From: Bacteroidales bacterium | GTDB lineage: Bacteria; Bacteroidota; Bacteroidia; Bacteroidales; UBA1715 | Direction of reading: 5' to 3' | NCBI GenBank assembly: GCA_017642535.1 | Contig: JAGCOW010000090.1 | Coordinates: 1-54,991, forward strand | DNA: 54,991 bases | In this document: positions 8,286 through 18,400 of the stretch, one piece after another | How the letters are laid out: each line of letters opens with the position of its first letter | Numbering within the stretch: the stretch's first letter is position 1 | Translations under genes and position numbers: made by a program | The notes under the pieces: generated by a model | What the model was told of the DNA's origin: nothing | The model's database searches: none | Seen by the model: the letters and a program-made list of their open reading frames with translations, nothing else

Positions 8286-9479
8286 ATGGTGACACCTTTT
8301 TCTACCGAAATAGAGCCCGAAAAAGCCATCATTGTGGGCGTAATGTTGCCCAACCAAACAGAATTACAAGTACGGGAATATCTTGACGAACTTGCGTTTC
8401 TTGCCGAAACGGCAGGTATTATTGTTACAGAACATTTTCTTCAAAAATTGCCACAACCGCTTTCAAAAACATTTATCGGCTCGGGAAAAATTGAGGAAAT
8501 AAATGCATATCTCAAAGATAATGACGTGGATATGGTGATTTTTGATGATGAGTTGGCTCCCACACAATTACGGAATCTGGAAAAGGAACTCAATCATCCC
8601 ATTGTTGATAGAACAAAACTTATTCTCGATATTTTTGCCCAACGGGCACAAACGGCATACGCTAAGACGCAAGTTGAAATGGCTCGTCTGCAATATATGC
8701 TCCCTCGTCTTTCACGAATGTGGACACACCTCGACCGTCAGCATGGCGGAGGCACCACCTCGCGTGGTATGGGTGAATCGCAGATTGAGGTTGACCGTCG
8801 TATCATTCAGTCACGTATCGCATTTTTGAAAGATGAACTGGCAAAAATCGACCGCCAGATGATTACCCAGCGAAAAAACCGCCAAAGTCTCATTAGAGTT
8901 GCTTTGGTAGGATATACAAACGTTGGGAAATCAACCATTATGAATATGATTAGCAAATCGGAAGTGCTGGCCGAAAATAAACTGTTTGCCACGCTCGACA
9001 CCACCGTCCGCAAAGTGGTGATTGACAATCTGCCCTTTTTGCTTTCCGACACCGTAGGATTCATTCGCAAATTGCCAACAACGCTTGTGGAATCTTTCAA
9101 ATCGACGTTGGACGAAGTTCGCGAAGCAGACTTGCTCTTGCACGTAGTTGACGTTTCGCACAAAAATTTTCAGGAACAAATTCAAGTGGTGAGCCAAACC
9201 ATTGCCGACATTGGTGCCGGCGACAAACCCGTCATTCTTGTATTCAACAAAATTGATGCGTTCTCTTATACGGCAAAGGACGAAGACGATTTGAGCCCGA
9301 AAACTGCCGAAAACTATTCGTTGGACGACTTCAAGAATATGTACTTTGCAAAAAAAGAACCTTGTATCTTCATTTCGGCAAAAAACAAGGAAAACATTGA
9401 TGAATTTAGGTCTATGGTGTATGAACGGGTGAAAGAAATGCACGCTATCCGTTATCCGTACAATAATTTCTTGTATTAG
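8286..9479 (+). CDS. hflX: GTPase HflX (ribosome-associated)
   Basis: HflX splits stalled or heat-damaged 70S ribosomes. The 397-residue protein has the N-terminal HflX domain (FIGSGKIEEINAYL and LAPTQLRNLEKEL), the linker QYMLPRLSRMW, and the Gly-rich GGGTTSRGMGESQIEVDRR segment. The G domain has G1 GYTNVGKS (209-216), G3 DTVGF and G4 NKID. The C-terminal extension after the G domain is short, as in other Bacteroidota. It is translated 3 nt after the Lrp-type regulator. Its stop codon overlaps the stop codon of the convergent BFN gene (4-bp overlap 9476-9479), with no terminator between them. Confidence 0.95.
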   Translation: MVTPFSTEIEPEKAIIVGVMLPNQTELQVREYLDELAFLAETAGIIVTEHFLQKLPQPLSKTFIGSGKIEEINAYLKDNDVDMVIFDDELAPTQLRNLEKELNHPIVDRTKLILDIFAQRAQTAYAKTQVEMARLQYMLPRLSRMWTHLDRQHGGGTTSRGMGESQIEVDRRIIQSRIAFLKDELAKIDRQMITQRKNRQSLIRVALVGYTNVGKSTIMNMISKSEVLAENKLFATLDTTVRKVVIDNLPFLLSDTVGFIRKLPTTLVESFKSTLDEVREADLLLHVVDVSHKNFQEQIQVVSQTIADIGAGDKPVILVFNKIDAFSYTAKDEDDLSPKTAENYSLDDFKNMYFAKKEPCIFISAKNKENIDEFRSMVYERVKEMHAIRYPYNNFLY

Positions 9480-10066
9480 TCCTTTTCCCTTTCTTTTATT
9501 TCATCACGAATAATTGAGGCAAGTTCAAAGTCCTCGGAAGCAATTGCCTTTTGTAGTTTTTGTTCCAATTCTTCCATGCTGTCGAACGCAATATCCAATC
9601 GACGAGCAATGTCGTTGAATTCTTCTTCCGACAGTTCCTCGCCGTCAGTTTCGTCAGAATTGTCAATCGCACATGCTTGTTCCATAATTTCCTCTGTAAC
9701 ATATATAGGACAACGAAAACGAACGGCAAGTGCAACAGCGTCGGATGTGCGGGATTCTATTTCAACTCGTGTATCGTGTTGAATAATCGACAAACGGGCA
9801 TAAAAAATATCGTCCTCATATTTGTAAATCGACACGTACGACAACGTGAAGTCAAGTTTTTGGGCAACACTTTGAAACAAATCGTGAGTGAGCGGACGAA
9901 CCGACGGAAGCTTGTCAATAATCACCGCAATGGCGTGAGCTTCATTTCCCCCGATAAGAATAGGAATCTGTCTTTCTCCGTGTAATTCGCCCAACACAAG
10001 CGTGTAGGAATCTTTCTCGGAAGGATTCGGCGTAACATCTATTACTTGTAACTCAATCAGATTCAT
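9476..10066 (-). CDS. Bifunctional nuclease family (BFN/DUF151) protein with C-terminal UVR motif
   Basis: The 196-residue protein has the BFN domain at residues about 1-135, with GELHGERQIPILIGGNEAHAI shortened here to its key GxxxxPIxIGxxEA pattern, and RTSDAVALAVR. It ends in a UvrB/UvrC-type motif (LEQKLQKAIASEDFELASII, then RDEIKERE). The plant BFN founder has reported RNase and DNase activity; bacterial members are largely untested. The UVR motif suggests an interaction with a nucleotide-repair or Clp-type partner. Its -7 box (10072-10079) ends only 5 nt before the ATG, so the transcript may be leaderless. It is convergent and overlapping with hflX. Confidence 0.9.
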   Translation of the reverse strand: MNLIELQVIDVTPNPSEKDSYTLVLGELHGERQIPILIGGNEAHAIAVIIDKLPSVRPLTHDLFQSVAQKLDFTLSYVSIYKYEDDIFYARLSIIQHDTRVEIESRTSDAVALAVRFRCPIYVTEEIMEQACAIDNSDETDGEELSEEEFNDIARRLDIAFDSMEELEQKLQKAIASEDFELASIIRDEIKEREKD

Positions 10067-10071
10067 AATCT

Positions 10072-10079
10072 CAAAGATA
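10072..10079 (-). promoter_or_regulatory. -7 box (TATCTTTG) almost touching the BFN start codon
   Basis: Reading the minus strand, TATCTTTG is followed by only AGATT and then the ATG at 10066. A start site at the usual distance from a -7 box would fall on or next to the ATG. Confidence 0.6.
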
Positions 10080-10111
10080 CATTTTTTTCTTGTGATTTTA
10101 TCTTTTTAACG

Positions 10112-10119
10112 TACTTTTG
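10112..10119 (+). promoter_or_regulatory. -7 box (TACTTTTG) for the thioredoxin-like lipoprotein
   Basis: Exact TAnnTTTG match 14 nt upstream of the ATG at 10134. It is divergent from the BFN promoter, and both fit in 67 nt. Confidence 0.65.
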
Positions 10120-10133
10120 GCAAAAATCAGTAT

Positions 10134-10595
10134 ATGATGAGACAATTTTTTCTTTTTGTTTTTAGCATTTGCCTTCTTGTAGCGTGCAATTCAAGTTCAA
10201 CAAACAAAAGTGCACAATATACGCAACAAGAACGGGTTTATGAAGTAAAAAAAATCAGCGAACAACAATTTCAAGATTTTGTGTTCAACTACAGCGCAAG
10301 TCCTGAATCACGAGGATACAAAGGCGACAAACCTTGTATTGTTGATTGTTACGCTTCGTGGTGCCGTCCTTGCAAAATGATAGCTCCTTATTTTGATTCG
10401 CTGGCAAAACTGTATGGCGACAAGGTCAATTTCTACAAAATAGATGTTGACGAAGCCAGAAATTTGTCGGAATTCTTTCAGATAAAATCCATTCCACTCG
10501 TAATGTTTTGTGACGAGGAAAAAATTCAATTTTCCTCAGGAGCGTATCCGTTCTATTATTATAAAAACATGATAGACAGTATTTTGGTAAAATAA
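10134..10595 (+). CDS. Thioredoxin-like lipoprotein (envelope disulfide reductase candidate)
   Basis: The 153-residue protein has a lipoprotein signal (hydrophobic stretch, then lipobox LVAC with the modified Cys at residue 18) and a thioredoxin domain with WCRPC at residues 76-80 and cis-Pro in KSIPLVMF. It should be anchored on the periplasmic side of a membrane. Family members keep exported proteins or cytochrome c apoproteins reduced, or protect against oxidative stress. Either ATG 10134 or ATG 10137 could serve as start. It is convergent with the sugar transporter, leaving 7 nt between the stop codons. Confidence 0.88.
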   Translation: MMRQFFLFVFSICLLVACNSSSTNKSAQYTQQERVYEVKKISEQQFQDFVFNYSASPESRGYKGDKPCIVDCYASWCRPCKMIAPYFDSLAKLYGDKVNFYKIDVDEARNLSEFFQIKSIPLVMFCDEEKIQFSSGAYPFYYYKNMIDSILVK

Positions 10596-10602
10596 CCTTT
10601 TT

Positions 10603-12228
10603 TTAATCAATTGCAATATTCTGTTTCTTTAAAATACTTTTCGTCGCAATGGCATACAATGCGATGTATGCAAAACAGATTATAGGAATCACATAGGAGA
10701 AATGAATGCCGATGATATCAGCCAATTTTCCTTGTATAGGCGGGATGATTCCTCCGCCCAAAATCATCATCACCAAGAACGACGAACCTTGTGACGTATA
10801 TTTTCCCAATCCGAGCGAAGCCAACGTAAATATGTTTGACCACATAATGCTACAAAACAATCCGCCCGAAAGGAATGCGTAAACTGCCGTCATTCCCGTA
10901 GTACAAAGTCCCACCGTCATAGCCGTGATTCCTAATAATGCAAATACCAACAATGTAAGTGCAGGTTTTTCTTTGCATAAGATAAAGGCAACCACTTGTA
11001 CCAAAATACAAACCACGAAATAATACAAAACTCTCATATCGTGCCCTACCAACGTATTCACCGCTATGACGACTGCAAATGCCAACAATGGAGCGACAAC
11101 CATAGCAATGATTTTCACCGTTTTCTTTAAGTTGAATACCAGAACTGCCCCGCACCAGCGACCTATCATCAGAGCACCCCAATACATTGAAACAAACGGA
11201 GCTATCTCGGCAGCGGAATATCCGCCAAAATCATCTTCGGCAAGCAATCCTCCTAAGTTGCTTCCTATGGAAACCTCTACACCAACGTAAAAAAACAACG
11301 CTATCAGTCCCAATACCAACTGCGGAAACTGCAATGCACCCCAACCAGTAGCATCTTTCTTTGATTTTTTATGAGCGAACAACAATGCTCCTATCACCGT
11401 AACAAATGCACCAATCAAACAATACATTCGGTTCATTTCCACATCTCCGAAACTCAAAAGATGTGTTCCTTCCTTGTAACTGCTAAAAACAGGTATCAGA
11501 AAGACAAACAATAACACCGTAATGACCAAGAATATCTTCAATGCCTTGTTTGACCGTTCCACTTCAGATTCCTGATAGCACGGGGGAATACTCTTGGAAA
11601 AATGAAAAATCGCGGCGGCAATTAAAAACATTACCCCCACAACAATGTAGAGTATGACGACGTTATTGAGATTCAAGCTGTCAATCTGCGTCTGAGTGAG
11701 CTCGCCAACTGCTCCAAACAATGCAAGACTTAATATAATGGGACCTATGGTCGTTCCAAACGAATTGACGCTTCCTCCTAAATTGATTCTGTCACTACCC
11801 GTCTTGGGGTCGCCCACCGCAATCGTAAGCGGATTTGCCGCCGTTTGTTGCAACGAATATCCAAGAGCGACGGTGAAAAGTCCTATGAGCAATCCGACAT
11901 ACACATCGGTTTTAAGACCTATTATCATTGCGGCAGCACCAACAGCCGAAAAAAGAAGTCCGTAAGAAATACTACGTTTATACCCCCATTTCCCGACCAC
12001 ATCGGATTTTCGCAACGTACTAACCACAAACAAAACCAAAGCTCCAATAAAATAAGCCGTATAAAAAGCAAAATCAACTAATTGTGACTGGAATTGATCT
12101 AACGCAAAATGAAATTTGCAGAAAGGGATGAAAACACCGTTGCTCGCAGCTATAAATCCCCAAAAGAAAAAAACGATGACAATCGTATATAGAGCAGGAT
12201 AATTCGTTTTTACAGTTGTATCGGACAT
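10603..12228 (-). CDS. MFS sugar:H+ symporter, FucP-like family
   Basis: This polytopic inner-membrane protein of 541 residues begins with a FucP-type first helix (FFFWGFIAASNGVFIPFCKF) and FQSQLVDFAFYTAYF. It also has the mid-protein VEVSIGSNLGGLL (FucP-like VGVEVSIG). Such proteins import L-fucose, glucose or galactose with protons. It is about 100 residues longer than E. coli FucP, with extra hydrophobic segments after residue 240 and near 385-440. The ATG at 12228 (MSDTTVK) is preferred to the upstream ATG at 12261, because the -7 box at 12249-12256 would otherwise be inside the gene. It is divergent from the GH8-headed giant gene, which hints at uptake of its product (inference). Confidence 0.88.
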   Translation of the reverse strand: MSDTTVKTNYPALYTIVIVFFFWGFIAASNGVFIPFCKFHFALDQFQSQLVDFAFYTAYFIGALVLFVVSTLRKSDVVGKWGYKRSISYGLLFSAVGAAAMIIGLKTDVYVGLLIGLFTVALGYSLQQTAANPLTIAVGDPKTGSDRINLGGSVNSFGTTIGPIILSLALFGAVGELTQTQIDSLNLNNVVILYIVVGVMFLIAAAIFHFSKSIPPCYQESEVERSNKALKIFLVITVLLFVFLIPVFSSYKEGTHLLSFGDVEMNRMYCLIGAFVTVIGALLFAHKKSKKDATGWGALQFPQLVLGLIALFFYVGVEVSIGSNLGGLLAEDDFGGYSAAEIAPFVSMYWGALMIGRWCGAVLVFNLKKTVKIIAMVVAPLLAFAVVIAVNTLVGHDMRVLYYFVVCILVQVVAFILCKEKPALTLLVFALLGITAMTVGLCTTGMTAVYAFLSGGLFCSIMWSNIFTLASLGLGKYTSQGSSFLVMMILGGGIIPPIQGKLADIIGIHFSYVIPIICFAYIALYAIATKSILKKQNIAID

Positions 12229-12248
12229 ATTCACTAAATTTTGTTTCC

Positions 12249-12256
12249 CAAAAATA
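12249..12256 (-). promoter_or_regulatory. -7 box (TATTTTTG) for the sugar transporter
   Basis: Exact TAnnTTTG on the minus strand, 20 nt before the ATG at 12228. It supports the shorter reading frame. Confidence 0.6.
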
Positions 12257-12273
12257 AACATTTTTTAGAATTC

Positions 12274-12300
12274 ACAATTGAGAATTGACAATTGAGAATT
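12274..12300. repeat. Tandem 14-bp repeat, two copies (ACAATTGAGAATTG)
   Basis: ACAATTGAGAATTG at 12274-12287 is followed directly by ACAATTGAGAATT at 12288-12300. It lies in the intergenic region between the divergent sugar transporter and giant gene, upstream of both promoters. It could be a regulator site or a simple AT-rich dispersed repeat. Confidence 0.6.
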
Positions 12301-12374
12301 ATTCATTTGTCAGAACAAAATAATACATTTCCCAAAAATAAAACGACGAACACACTTTATTCCGATAAAATTTG

Positions 12375-12382
12375 TATCTTTG
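12375..12382 (+). promoter_or_regulatory. -7 box (TATCTTTG) for the GH8-headed giant gene
   Basis: Exact TAnnTTTG match. It leaves a leader of about 75 nt before the ATG at 12463, one of the longer leaders in the window. Confidence 0.65.
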
Positions 12383-12405
12383 AACCACTTATTTCGATTA
12401 CTAAA

Positions 12406-12441
12406 ATGAAACTTTTTAGACACTTTTTGTGTCTTATTTAA
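12406..12441 (+). promoter_or_regulatory. Possible leader mini-ORF with hairpin upstream of the giant gene
   Basis: An ATG at 12406 opens 11 codons (MKLFRHFLCLI) ending in TAA at 12439-12441, in the same frame as the giant gene 21 nt downstream. Within it AGACAC (12418-12423) and GTGTCT (12429-12434) form a 6-bp hairpin with a T5 loop. This could be a translated leader or a remnant of an earlier start. No attenuator T-run follows. Confidence 0.25.
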
Positions 12442-12462
12442 TAATAAAGAGGAAGAATAATT

Positions 12463-15400
12463 ATGAAACGTTGTATAACGACTTTAATTAGTTCACTTTT
12501 ATTGGCTTTTGTGCTACAAGCGCAAAATGAAGTAACTGTGCATATCAATTCGGGAAACCCGCGTTTCCCTTTTCCACAATTTCTTGCGTATGAATATGGA
12601 ACATCACACCATTTGGAAAATCTGGGAACGGTGAATCCCGAAGGTGTCGTCCACGCCGAAATGGAACAGGACATTCGTGACGCATATCAGATTTTCGCTA
12701 ACGAGTGGACGTATACTGGTGACCAATTGAACGGAGTAAAATATATTCGTGGTAACTTGGGCTGCCCGTACGATTGTCGTGAAGGAGACGGATATTCACT
12801 TTTGGCTGCGGCAATTATGGGAGACAAAACGTCTTTTGACGGTTTGTGGATGTGCGTTCACGACAAATCTCGCGTAAAACAATATCGTTATATTGATGGT
12901 GCAATGTTTCAGCCAAACTATGCCTATGGCGATTATTCAATAAAGGATAACCAAGATGCCGCAACCGACGGTGACGTTGATATTGCCTTGGCGTTGTACG
13001 TGGCATGGATGCAGTGGGGCGACTATATGGGAATAAACGATGCTCGTGGGAACCCTATTTCTTACAAAAAAGAATTGATGGACGTGTTGAAAGGTTTTAT
13101 CCACCTGCAGACACGTTTCCCAAATGATGGCGAACCTCGTCGATATTTGTCGGGTGAAATTGGCTTGGACGGATATTTGAAAAATGGTAACACGTGGGCG
13201 GAAGCAACAAATTATGTCTCGCAAAATCCTATGACGGTTGACGGAGTGCGTATGACTCCTGAATTTGCAGGTCCTTGTAATGTGCATACCGATTACCTTG
13301 CTCCTGCCTATTTCCACGAATTTTATGAATTGTTGGAGAAAGAAAATCCAAGCGATGTTTCGGAATTTGAGAAAAATCAGTTCAAGCGTTGTGCCGCTTC
13401 GTGCGACTGGATGGTAGGAAACTGGATTTCGCAAAATGCAAAGAACATTTTCGTGGGTGAGGAAGCTACAGTCAACGGAACAAGCGTTACGATGCACGCA
13501 GGAAACCAAGGTGGTCGTTTCCGCTCGGTTTGGCGTACGGCGTTGAACTATGTCTGGCACGGAAACCCTACATATACGTGGAATCCTTCAACCCATACGG
13601 TTTCGGAGACAAGCAACACATACGAACACGACGGTGCAGTGCGCTATTCGAATTTTATGAATGACCCGCAAGGTTGGGACCACGCAAACTGTACGAAGTT
13701 CGGTGGCGGTCCGAAAGTTACATACAAAGGTCCCGCTACGTTGCACTGGGATATTGAACCCGACGGCAGTTTCCCTTCGAGTGAATTTATCTTCAACTGG
13801 ATTGCAGGTTGCGGTACCATGTCGGCTATTTCAGCAGAAGATTTGGAATTATTGGGCGTTTTGTACAGAACGTGTAACATTGAATGGGATATTACAACAG
13901 GAGGCGACGGTTACTTATCTTCTGTTCCTCATTACTTCCACGGTTGGTTCCGTCTGCTCGGTATGTTGACGGCAACAGGTAACCACATTGCTCCGGCAAA
14001 AATGATTGCCCAACCGAACATGAAAATTTATCGGGCATTAAAAGATAGTTTGTCGTTTGCATATACTGGCGATACATTCACATATTTGTTGGATTATCGA
14101 AATTATGGCTCTGTTGATGCACAAAATGTAACAATTGTAGAACACGTTCCTGACGATTTTATCTTTGTAAGTGCCGAACGTGGAGGTGTTTACGATGCTG
14201 CCACACACACTGTTACGTGGAACATTGGAACTGTCCCGGGATTCAAGACTGGTTCGCTTGATGTGACCAAAGGTCAGGTTTCGTACGTAGCGAAAGTTGG
14301 TCCGAAAGCATTCGGCAGATATTGTACCACGGCAGAAATCTCTTGCTCCAACGGATTGGGCTGGACAAGCAACGAATATCCGAATTATGTTACGGCAACA
14401 ATGCAACGAAACTGTGTCGATGTCATAAAACGTTCATTGATTATTGATAAAGAAGCGAATTTGGAAGAAACCAATCCAAATCAGCTTGTGACATACACTA
14501 TAAATTTCGAGAACTCTTCGGAGGCCGGCTGGCTCGATGGTGGTCGTCCTCGTGTAAACATAGCTTTTTCTAACGGCGGTTTGGCAACGCAGCAAGAATG
14601 GTTGCGTTTCCGTTTGTACAACGATGCGATTGAACCATATATCAATTATGGAAATTACCGAGTTTCGTACTATATGTACGATGCGGCACGCAAAAGTTTA
14701 GGAGATCCGGGATGGGGCTGGTACACGGCAATTTACGAAGGGAAACGCTCGTCTGCCGATGCAATATCGGTTTCTCACGAAACAGTGGTGGAAGGAGAAG
14801 ACGCATACGGGAAATGGAATCAGAGAATGATTCTTCAATTTGCACCGTTATTGGTTACAACAACGGGACATTTGAGCAACTATTACGGAATGGGCTCTCG
14901 TATTCACCGAGGTGGAACGGAACCACTACGTGTTGCGGGATACATTCATCCGAATCCGTGGGTTAATACCGATTTCTCCGACGACTGGTCTTGGGACGCT
15001 GCGGCAGAAGGAGCAGAAGACGGGGCTTATTATCCTGTGACACCAAGTTGGCAACGAATTAACCAAACCACGGGACAATCAATCGAAACTCCTGTAAACG
15101 AATACATTCCATCTGTTTGTGACGTGCCTACACATACCGTGTCGAACATTCTTGTAGAAGAATATGACGGTTATGTATGGCGTCGTATTTTGGGTACAGG
15201 ACCTATGGCTGGTCGTGATATGTACAATGTAGTCGTTCGCGATACGTTGCCGAAAGGTCTGACGTTTGTTGAATTTAAAAATTCTTGTCCTCTTGAGTCT
15301 TTTGGAGCGACAATGACGACGTCAAGAACTTCCGATGGTCGTGACATCATCATCTGGCGAATTCCGACAATGCAAATCAAACAAAAGGGAACAATCAAAT

Positions 15401-18400
15401 ACACGGCTCTTGCAAATTTCCCTTCGGGACGCTCGTGCGAGACAAGCGATGAAGTTATTGACAATGTAGCATGGATTTATGCCGACATGAACTCTCCTGT
15501 GGGTGACACAGCTTCCATTACGGTTACGTGTGCAAAGGTTCCCGAACCAATCGTTCCTACTACCCTAACCAAAACGCCAAGTGTTGACATTGTTTCGGTT
15601 GGCGACGAAATCACCTATACGTTGGAATATGAGCAAACTCATGGTTTCGTTACGAACAATGCGGGTCAAAATGCAAGCGATTGGACTGTTTCGGGCGGTA
15701 GCGTCAGCAATGGAACAGTCTCGGTAAATGCCAATTCCAACAGCAATGTGAAATACAATTATTCTTATTCAAAGAATATTTTCGTCGAGGCAGATTGTCA
15801 ATTTGCACAATATGCTGAAACGTATTGGTATTTCCGCGATAACGTAAGACTATATCTTAAAGTTGATTATGGCGTTCTGAAAGTTGAATGCTACAACGGT
15901 AACACAAGAATAAAGGCAGCCGACTTGGTCGCTTCTTCAGGAAATCTGCATTTGGCTGTCCAAGTACAGGGTAGCATTTTACGTATGTGGGCAAGCGAAA
16001 CTGCTTCTGTCGATACTTCGGAAACAGCAGCATTTACAGCAGAAAACATATCTACTACAGCAGGATATTTTGGTTTTATTAATAATGCACACGGAAATCA
16101 TAAATATTCAAAGATTCATGTTCACACCGATAATGCCTACAACTTGTCTATTGTAGATGAATTACCAAGTGATTTGACATATGTCTCAAGTTCAAATAGT
16201 GGTGTAAAATCGGGCGACAACGTTACGTGGACATTCGAGCAAGGAATAAATAATCCTATTCCATTCGGTAAAAAATACACAGTTACGGTAAAGGCAACAG
16301 TCAACGCTTGCAACCAAAAGATTATAAACACGGCTCACGTAAATCTTCTCGGTCACGACGAAAACGAAATCCGTGCACAAGCTACCGTGGAATGTGGTGC
16401 CGGTTGTCCTCCTAAACCAACGGTTTCAAGTCCTGTAACGTATTGCCAGGGAGCAACCGCAACGGCACTTACCGCAACAGGTACGGCTCTGAAATGGTAC
16501 ACATCGGAAACTGGCGGAACGGCTCAAAATTCAATTACGCCATCAACAAGTGCCGCTGGTACGACTACATATTATGTCTCACAAACAGAAAACGACTGCG
16601 AAAGTCCACGTGCGGCAATCAACGTGGTTGTAAATCCTAAACCTTCTACTCCGACGGTAACGGCACCGACAGCTGTGTGCGAAGGCGAAGCAATAACGCT
16701 TTCGGCTCCGTTGATGCAAAATGCAACATACAAATGGACAGGACCGAATAGCTTCACTTCAACCGACAGAGAAGTCACCGTAACTTCGTCGGCAACGACT
16801 TCACACGCAGGCGAATATAGCGTTGTAGTTACAAGTCAATATAGTTGTGAAAGTGATGCGGGAACGGCTACGATTGCCGTAAATGCAGTTCCCGATGCTC
16901 CGACGGTTACCTCTCCAATACAATATTGTAAAGGAGAAACTGTGTCCGACGAAGTTACCGCAACAGGAACTTCATTGAAATGGTACACTTCGGCAACGGG
17001 AACGACAGAGTTCTCTTCGTTAGTTCCGTCAACCTCGACTGTCGGAAGCGTACATTATTATGTATCACAATCGGTTGACGGGTGCGAAAGCGAACGTGCC
17101 GATTTGGAAGTGCAGACACTTGCTCCACCTGAAACACCTGCAATAACGACTAATTCTCCAGTGTGTGTCGGCTCAAAAATTGAATTGTCAACTTCGGCTG
17201 ACGGAACATACACGTGGACAGGACCGAACAACTTCACTTCGACCGACCAGAATCCTGAAATAGCAAGTGCGACAACAGCTGCGGCAGGCGAATACACGTT
17301 GGTTGTGAAAGTTGGCAACTGTACGAGCGAAGCAGGAACGGCAACGGTTGTGGTTAACGAAATTCCTGCAACTCCTTCGCCGTCGAATAACGGACCAAAA
17401 TGTGCCGGAGAAGACATCACGTTGTCGGTATCGGCTGTTGCAAATGCAACTTATTCTTGGACTGGACCTGACAACTATTCAAAAACAGACCAAAATCCGA
17501 CAACAACTGTTGCGGGAGAATATAGCGTGACAGTTACCGTTGCCGGCTGTACGAGCGAGGCAGGAACGACAACGGTTGTCGTGAATGCAATTCCTGACGC
17601 TCCGACGGTAACGACACCAGTTCAATACTGTCAGAACGAAACTGTTTCTGCCGAGGTTACTGCCGAAGGAGATAATCTTTCTTGGTACACTACCGCTGAC
17701 GGAAACGTGAAATACTCGTCGTTGGTACCGACAACAGCAACTGTAGGAAGCGTACATTATTATGTATCGCAAACGGTTAATGGTTGTGAAAGTCCGCGTG
17801 CCGATTTGGAAGTAAAGACTCTTGAACCACCTACAAAACCTGTAATTACTTCTAATTCACCTATTTGTGTTGGCGAAGCACTTACATTGGGAACAGAATC
17901 GGAAGGAACATACACGTGGTCAGGACCGAACAGCTTTACTTCAACGGATAAAAATCCTGAAATAGCAAGTGTTACGGCTGATGCAGCAGGAGAATATTCG
18001 TTGGTGGTGAAAGTCGGTAATTGTACGAGCGAGGCAGGAACAGCCACAGTCGTGGTAAATGCTATTCCTTCCGTTAACATCGATGCAGTTGCCAACCAAT
18101 GTGTTGACGGCAATGATGTAACACTGACCGTTACTGCCACTCCAGCGGGCGGAACAGGTTCATTCAGCGGCACGGGCGTTTCAGGTTCGACGTTCTCACC
18201 TGCCACGGCGGGAGCAGGTATGCACGAAATCTCATATACATACAAAGTAAGTGGCTGTTCAAAAACAGAATCTATAAACATTACTGTTCAAGACAAGCCA
18301 ACAGTATCATTCGATTTGCCAACAACGGCATGTGCTTCGGGCGATGTAATCGCATTGACGGGCAATCAGACAGGAGGAACATTCACCGCTACGCCAAGTC

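Noticed and set aside
12229..12261. Longer N-terminus for the sugar transporter
   Set aside because: The extra codons cover the -7 box at 12249-12256 and add a non-conserved segment.
17760..18281. 173-codon minus-strand ORF inside the giant gene
   Set aside because: It is the antisense reading of Thr/Val/Ala-rich Ig repeats, and its repeated phrases (VEVKLFGP, TTTVAVPASLVQL) merely reflect the sense repeats.
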